Source: Fidelibacterota bacterium (GTDB lineage Bacteria > Fidelibacterota > UBA8477 > JABMPR01). Taken from it: a stretch of 64,000 nucleotides of DNA. The stretch covers positions 1 to 64,000 of the forward strand of contig JABHBL010000056.1 of the NCBI GenBank assembly GCA_018673925.1. The letters run 5' to 3'. The position numbers and the translations under genes were made by a program. Of this stretch, positions 60,222-64,000 are shown one piece after another (within the stretch, counting starts at the first letter, position 1; each line of letters opens with the position of its first letter). The notes under the pieces were generated by a model. That model was not told the origin of the DNA. It did no database searches and saw only the letters and a program-made list of their open reading frames with translations.

Positions 60222-60604
60222 GATCGAAACGTGGCCTTAAAGAGAGCATAGGCTAACCATGACCAACCAACAATAAATGCAACGCCACCAATTGGAGTTA
60301 TCGCTCCAAAATATTTTTTTCCACTGATTGCCAGGATATACAGACTTCCTGAGAACAAGAAAATTCCAATGATTATCAGATAACCAGAAACATTCAGCTC
60401 TTTAGGGGTCAGATAACTTGAAAGACCCGGCAGAATCAGGAGTAGCAGGGAGTGAATAGCCTGATAGAATACTGCCTTTTCCCAAATGCTTTGTCCATAA
60501 CTATCTAGAACGCTTTTTAAAGCATGAGCACCAAAAGCACCTAAACCGACAGTCAGAATTCCAAAGATTGCCCCTATTAAGGCAAAAAAAGTTGCAGGCA
60601 TCAT
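60218..60604 (-). CDS. DUF423 family membrane protein
   Basis: A 128-residue protein with four transmembrane helices and the DUF423 signature: GLGAFGAHAL near the N-terminus, WEKAVFYQAIHSLLLL in the second helix, FSGSLY and ITPIGGVAFIVGWSWLAY. Function unknown. It overlaps both neighbours by four bases (GT2 upstream, GNAT downstream), typical of a tightly packed operon. Confidence 0.9.
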   Translation of the reverse strand: MMPATFFALIGAIFGILTVGLGAFGAHALKSVLDSYGQSIWEKAVFYQAIHSLLLLILPGLSSYLTPKELNVSGYLIIIGIFLFSGSLYILAISGKKYFGAITPIGGVAFIVGWSWLAYALFKATFRS

Positions 60605-61653
60605 ACTTCGATGTCTCGGGCTCGTTTTTGACCACGTATAAAGTACTGAAAGAAAATAGAGCCTCCATACATCCTGCGTAGAGTTGCTGCAACCGCCTGA
60701 GGTTTCCGCTTTTTTCCAGCTTCTTTATGTTTTTTAATGAGGAGAAATGGATGGAAAAGATTCCAACCAATGGCCATAGTAATCGCTGCCATTCTTTTCC
60801 AGTCGCGAATCAAGGCTGAGAATACAAAGGCGACTCCTTCAAGCACAAGACGGGCTGGAAAAATGGCAGCCAAATAAGCGAATGGATAGTTCTTGATAAT
60901 CATCATCAAATTGTTGCGATGATTCAAATATTTTTTCTGATAGCGATCTGGAGGTAGGGTCCAGCCGGAATGGTGAAATATTCTAGATTTTGGAGCATTG
61001 ACCACTCGCCACCCAGCATTATGAAATCTCCAGCACAGATCAATTTCCTCCATGTGAGCAAAAAAATCTTCATCAAACAAGCCTACATCCTGAAGGGCTG
61101 CTCCGCGTATCAAGAGGGCTGTTCCGCTGGCCCAAAAGATATCTCTTGGTATATCGTAATAGCCATCATCCTTCTCTGTGGTAGTGAATATTCTGCCCAA
61201 AGCGTACGGGAAGGCCAGTATATCTATTAACCCACCGACACCTCCTGCATAGTCGAAAACTTCGGGGTTTTGAGCGGACATGATTTTGGGTTGCACGGCA
61301 GCAATGCTTGAGTCAATCTCCATCTGCTCAACCAGGGGGCTGATCCAATCAGAATCATGGGTTGTATCATTATTTAGAACGAGATAATAATCTGATTCAA
61401 CTTCTCGTAATCCGACATTACAACCACCGGCGAATCCCAGGTTTTCAGTGTTTTGAATAACTTTTACATTGGGAAATTCTCGATGAACAAAGGCAACACT
61501 ATCATCGGATGATGCGTTATCCACGACAACAATTTCCAGGTGATCATATTTTGTGGCTTCCAAGGAACGCAAACAGGGTTCAAGGATCTCAATCCCATTC
61601 CAATGAGGGATAATTACTGTAACTTTAGGACTCTTGATTTGTTGCGCTGTCAT
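60601..61653 (-). CDS. family 2 glycosyltransferase (rhamnosyltransferase-like)
   Basis: A 350-residue GT-A glycosyltransferase. VTVIIPHWNG, IVVVDNASSDDSV, NTENLGFAGGCNVG and LVLNNDT (DxD-like) form the nucleotide-sugar site. DEDFFAHMEEIDLCWRF is the acceptor-side block typical of WbbL/rhamnosyltransferase-type enzymes. A C-terminal hydrophobic pair (about 265-305) suggests membrane association. It probably adds one sugar to a surface polysaccharide. It is the first gene of a seven-gene minus-strand run; I see no convincing promoter in the 183-base gap upstream. Confidence 0.9.
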   Translation of the reverse strand: MTAQQIKSPKVTVIIPHWNGIEILEPCLRSLEATKYDHLEIVVVDNASSDDSVAFVHREFPNVKVIQNTENLGFAGGCNVGLREVESDYYLVLNNDTTHDSDWISPLVEQMEIDSSIAAVQPKIMSAQNPEVFDYAGGVGGLIDILAFPYALGRIFTTTEKDDGYYDIPRDIFWASGTALLIRGAALQDVGLFDEDFFAHMEEIDLCWRFHNAGWRVVNAPKSRIFHHSGWTLPPDRYQKKYLNHRNNLMMIIKNYPFAYLAAIFPARLVLEGVAFVFSALIRDWKRMAAITMAIGWNLFHPFLLIKKHKEAGKKRKPQAVAATLRRMYGGSIFFQYFIRGQKRARDIEV

Positions 61654-61836
61654 AGCTTAAAAGATACACTCAAGGGGTGGCGATTCAAATCATTGTGGAT
61701 TTAAAAAGATCATTTGATCATGGATTTTCAACTAGAATCAGAATGTTCTAATTATGTGCTCGTCAAATGCTCTTTGGTAAGACAAGTATTTGATACTGTT
61801 GAAATATTTTGTAAATAAGACGCTCGAAAAGATAAG

Positions 61837-62280
61837 ATGTCAATTGAGCAAAAAGGGAAGCGAGAGACTTCGATGGATAAGATGAATGTTCGTGATTTTA
61901 TGACAAAGGAACTGGTTGTCTTTACTCCTGAAACGGATATCTACACCGCTATAGATGAATTGGTAAAATCTGAGATCTCAGGTGCACCTATTGTGGATGG
62001 TGATGGTCGACTCGTTGGCATTATTTCTCAAAAGGATTGTCTACGTACTCTTGCAAATGGTGCCTTTCACGATGCACCAGCGGGTCCAGTCAGCGAATAT
62101 ATGACTGAGGCTGTCATGAGTATTGGTCCCGATATGGATATCTTTACAGTGGCTGATCTGTTCTTGAACAATGTCTATCGTAGAATTCCCGTTGTAGAAG
62201 ATGATGTGGTCATTGGCCAGATCAGCCGACGAGACATTTTACGTGCAATCCAACACATGATCGGAAGCGCCAAAGCTTAA
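61837..62280 (+). CDS. CBS-domain pair protein
   Basis: A 147-residue protein made of two CBS motifs (a Bateman module). The first is MNVRDFMTKELVVFTPETD to GIISQKDCLRTL and the second VSEYMTEAVMSIGPDMD to GQISRRDILRAI. Such stand-alone modules sense adenosine nucleotides and regulate partner enzymes or channels. An alternative ATG at 61873 (MDKMNVRDFM) would give a more typical length; neither start has a decisive ribosome site. It precedes the transhydrogenase operon by 143 bases. Confidence 0.88.
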   Translation: MSIEQKGKRETSMDKMNVRDFMTKELVVFTPETDIYTAIDELVKSEISGAPIVDGDGRLVGIISQKDCLRTLANGAFHDAPAGPVSEYMTEAVMSIGPDMDIFTVADLFLNNVYRRIPVVEDDVVIGQISRRDILRAIQHMIGSAKA

Positions 62281-62339
62281 AATCAATTGCCGGCCTTTGA
62301 AGCGGTACATCACAGCATTAAAAATGGTGAAAACTCCTC

Positions 62340-62367
62340 TTGTCAGGGGCAGGTGTTCAGATATCTT
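62340..62367 (+). promoter_or_regulatory. possible promoter of the pnt operon
   Basis: TTGTCA (62340-62345) and TATCTT (62362-62367) with a 16-base spacer, about 57 bases before the GTG of pntAA. It is moderately good and unconfirmed. Confidence 0.35.
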
Positions 62368-62423
62368 GGCGCCATGATAATTAATACCAATATTGTAATA
62401 TTAACCAACACAGGAGAGACCCA

Positions 62424-63566
62424 GTGAAGATCGGTATACCCGTCGAGACAACTTCTGGAGAGACCCGCGTTGCGATGGTCCCCGGAATGGTTACTGCATT
62501 TACTCGCTTGGAGCATGAAGTCATCATTCAAAAGAATGCTGGAGCAAACTCATTCATTTCAGATGAAGAATTTGAAAAGGCTGGAGCCAGTATAGTTGAT
62601 GATGCAAAATCGCTTTTTGCGGGAGCAGATGTCATCTTTAAAGTTCAGCCACCCAGTGCTGATGAAGTCAAAATGATGAAGGATGGAGCCATCTACATGG
62701 GCTATCTCGCTCCATTAAGCAATCATGAAACCCTCAATGCCATGAATGCAAAAAAAGTTACCAGCTTTGCCACCGAGTTCATTCCTAGAATTTCTCGTGC
62801 TCAAAGCATGGATACACTGAGCTCCATGGCTACTCTAGCTGGTTACAAGGCTGTACTGATCTCGGCCAACCATTTAGGAAAAATCTTTCCTTTGCTCATG
62901 ACCGCTGCAGGGTCTATTCCTCCTGCTACTACTTTTGTTTTAGGAGCTGGTGTCGCAGGTCTTCAGGCAATTGCTACCGCTAAACGTCTAGGTTCAAGAG
63001 TCGAAGCCTTTGATCCACGACCTGCCGTTGAAGAGCAGGTAAAAAGTCTTGGTGCTACTTTTGTCCACATGGAAGTTCCTGAAGAGAATGTTGAAACAAC
63101 CGGAGGATACGCGAAGCAACAATCCGATGCCTTTCTCATTGCTGAGCAAGAAGCAATTGGGGCGCGCTTGCCTAAAGTTGATGTGATTATCACTACTGCT
63201 CAGATTTTTGGCAAGGCAGCACCCATCCTCATTACTGAGGAGATGGTAAAAATGATGCGACCTGGTTCGGTAATTATTGACCTGGCCATTGAAGGTGGTG
63301 GTAATTGTGAGCTTGCTGAAGCTGGCAAGACTGTGGTTAAACATGGTGTCACCATTGTTGGTACTTTGAACCTGCCCGCCACATTGCCCATCAATGGTAG
63401 TGGAATGTTTTCAAAAAACCTCCTCAACCTATTCAAGAACATCTTTCAGAATGAGGACAACTCACTTGATTTCGATGAAGAAGTCACGGCTGGAGCTTGC
63501 ATCACTCACGCTGGAGAAGTTCAGAACGATCTTGTTAAGAAATCCATATCAGGAGGGAATGCATAA
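62424..63566 (+). CDS. pntAA: NAD(P)+ transhydrogenase subunit alpha, part 1
   Basis: A 380-residue NAD(H)-binding subunit (domain I) of the proton-translocating transhydrogenase. Blocks are KIGIPVETTSGETRVAM, GYLAPLSNHE, EFIPRISRAQSMDTLSSMA, VLGAGVAGLQAIATAKRLG and EGGGNCELAEAG. Translation starts at GTG 62424 with GGAGAG five bases upstream. It lacks the membrane part found in E. coli PntA; that part is encoded by the next gene, the three-subunit arrangement known from Rhodospirillum. The enzyme makes NADPH from NADH using the proton gradient. Confidence 0.95.
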   Translation: MKIGIPVETTSGETRVAMVPGMVTAFTRLEHEVIIQKNAGANSFISDEEFEKAGASIVDDAKSLFAGADVIFKVQPPSADEVKMMKDGAIYMGYLAPLSNHETLNAMNAKKVTSFATEFIPRISRAQSMDTLSSMATLAGYKAVLISANHLGKIFPLLMTAAGSIPPATTFVLGAGVAGLQAIATAKRLGSRVEAFDPRPAVEEQVKSLGATFVHMEVPEENVETTGGYAKQQSDAFLIAEQEAIGARLPKVDVIITTAQIFGKAAPILITEEMVKMMRPGSVIIDLAIEGGGNCELAEAGKTVVKHGVTIVGTLNLPATLPINGSGMFSKNLLNLFKNIFQNEDNSLDFDEEVTAGACITHAGEVQNDLVKKSISGGNA

Positions 63567-63865
63567 TGGAAAGTCTAATTGTATCCATCTATGTTTTCAC
63601 TCTCGCCGTCTTTATCGGCTTTGAGTTGATTACAAAGGTTCCACCACTGCTGCATACGCCTCTCATGTCTGGTTCCAATGCCATTTCAGGTATTACTGTA
63701 GTGGGTGCCCTACTGGCAGCCAATGCCAATAATTGGAAAGTAAGTACCATTCTGGGAGTTCTAGCCATCGCTTTCGCCATGATCAATGTGATTGGTGGAT
63801 TTATGGTAACTGACCGCATGCTTGGTATGTTTAAAAAAGATAAAAAGACTGAGAAAGGGGCCTAA
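63566..63865 (+). CDS. pntAB: NAD(P)+ transhydrogenase subunit alpha, part 2
   Basis: A 99-residue membrane subunit with three helices. FIGFELITKVPPLLHTPLMSG is interrupted by GANAISGI-like text (SNAISGITVVGAL), followed by AFAMINVIGGFMVTDRML and a basic tail. These are the standard pieces of PntAB, domain II of the proton channel. Its ATG shares one base with the pntAA stop (TAATG), and the pntB start overlaps its own stop. Confidence 0.95.
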   Translation: MESLIVSIYVFTLAVFIGFELITKVPPLLHTPLMSGSNAISGITVVGALLAANANNWKVSTILGVLAIAFAMINVIGGFMVTDRMLGMFKKDKKTEKGA

Positions 63866-64000
63866 TGATGATCTATTTAGAACAGTTCACCTATCTCCTG
63901 GCTTCAGCACTTTTTATTATTGGTTTGAAGTTTCTTGGTTCAGCTAAAACTGCCCGTAGGGGTAACCAATATGCGATGATGGCTATGGCCATCGCCATCG
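63865..64000 (+). CDS. pntB: NAD(P)+ transhydrogenase subunit beta (5' part only)
   Basis: 45 codons from the ATG at 63865 (or the next codon, 63868) to the window edge: MMIYLEQFTYLLASALFIIGLK and then GSAKTARRGNQYAMMAMAIAI, split here for brevity. This is the first helix pair of PntB, the NADP(H) and proton-channel subunit. GAAAGGGG lies about six bases upstream. The remainder lies outside the window. Confidence 0.9.
   Translation, partial: MMIYLEQFTYLLASALFIIGLKFLGSAKTARRGNQYAMMAMAIAI

Noticed and set aside
1-64000. Mobile elements, prophage, CRISPR arrays, tRNA and rRNA genes
   Set aside because: I searched by eye for transposase or integrase text, evenly spaced direct repeats and tRNA-like T-arms, and found none that hold up.

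Overview
The window reads as a chromosomal segment of a free-living, diderm (Gram-negative) bacterium of the Fibrobacterota-Chlorobiota-Bacteroidota neighbourhood. A Candidatus Marinimicrobia (SAR406-like) lineage is my best guess, not a proof. Pointers are a TonB-dependent receptor with an N-terminal carboxypeptidase-regulatory-like domain, a FadL-type porin, a Kdo-transferase-like enzyme, several lipobox proteins, a NagB/PIG-L fusion, and DUF4199/DUF4180/DUF4416 families. Clear Shine-Dalgarno sites (AAGGAG, GGAGG) and TTGACA/TATATT promoters argue against a typical Bacteroidota genome. TTG starts are common. I see no tRNA, rRNA, CRISPR, transposase, integrase or prophage gene.

Layout. Positions 1-3136 carry the start of a divergent exported protein, then an alpha/beta hydrolase, a YciO/TsaC-type enzyme and an orphan MalK/MsmX-type ATPase. 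Positions 3205-17750 are almost all minus strand: exported aminopeptidase C, a fused FAD/Fe-S oxidoreductase, a lipoprotein, a FadL porin, a TonB receptor with a lipoprotein partner, and a MoxR / metalloprotease-propeller-barrel / DUF58 set. The moxR gene is bracketed by two palindromic intergenic elements that share a core motif. Positions 18017-20819 hold rpmA-rplU, with an unusual Lys/Ala-rich L21 tail and a near-consensus promoter, and a divergent Lgt-like protein fused to a beta-rich domain. Positions 20785-27758 are a long minus-strand run: beta-lactamase-like lipoprotein, dCMP deaminase, asparaginase II, a catalytically stripped PdxJ homologue, polysaccharide deacetylase, acetyltransferase, uridine kinase and DUF819.

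Positions 31841-40636 form a surface-glycan cluster. It contains an IspD/TarI-like cytidylyltransferase, a CDP-glycerol glycerophosphotransferase-like protein, LicC- and LicD-like phosphocholine proteins, a GT29 (sialyltransferase)-like protein, CMP-nonulosonate synthetase, nonulosonate synthase, a KdsC-type phosphatase and a WaaA-like transferase. The neuA-neuB-phosphatase order matches the Kdn (9-phosphate) pathway described in Bacteroides. A secreted PNGase F-like protein converges on the end of the cluster.

Positions 42421-51332 hold housekeeping and stress genes on the minus strand: thiol peroxidase, pyrimidine-dimer glycosylase, two DEAD-box helicases, SGNH hydrolase, small membrane proteins and an Fe-S protein. 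pyrG and radC follow on the plus strand. Directly behind radC is the most unusual locus, 54266-55839. A near-consensus promoter overlapped by AT-rich palindromes drives a RadC paralogue that has lost its JAMM metal ligands and gained a lipoprotein signal peptide, followed by a diheme c-type cytochrome lipoprotein. The window ends with a seven-gene minus-strand run (PlsC-like, HI0933-like, GNAT, GlmM, GNAT, DUF423, GT2), a CBS-domain protein and a three-subunit proton-translocating transhydrogenase (pntAA-pntAB-pntB, the last cut by the window edge).
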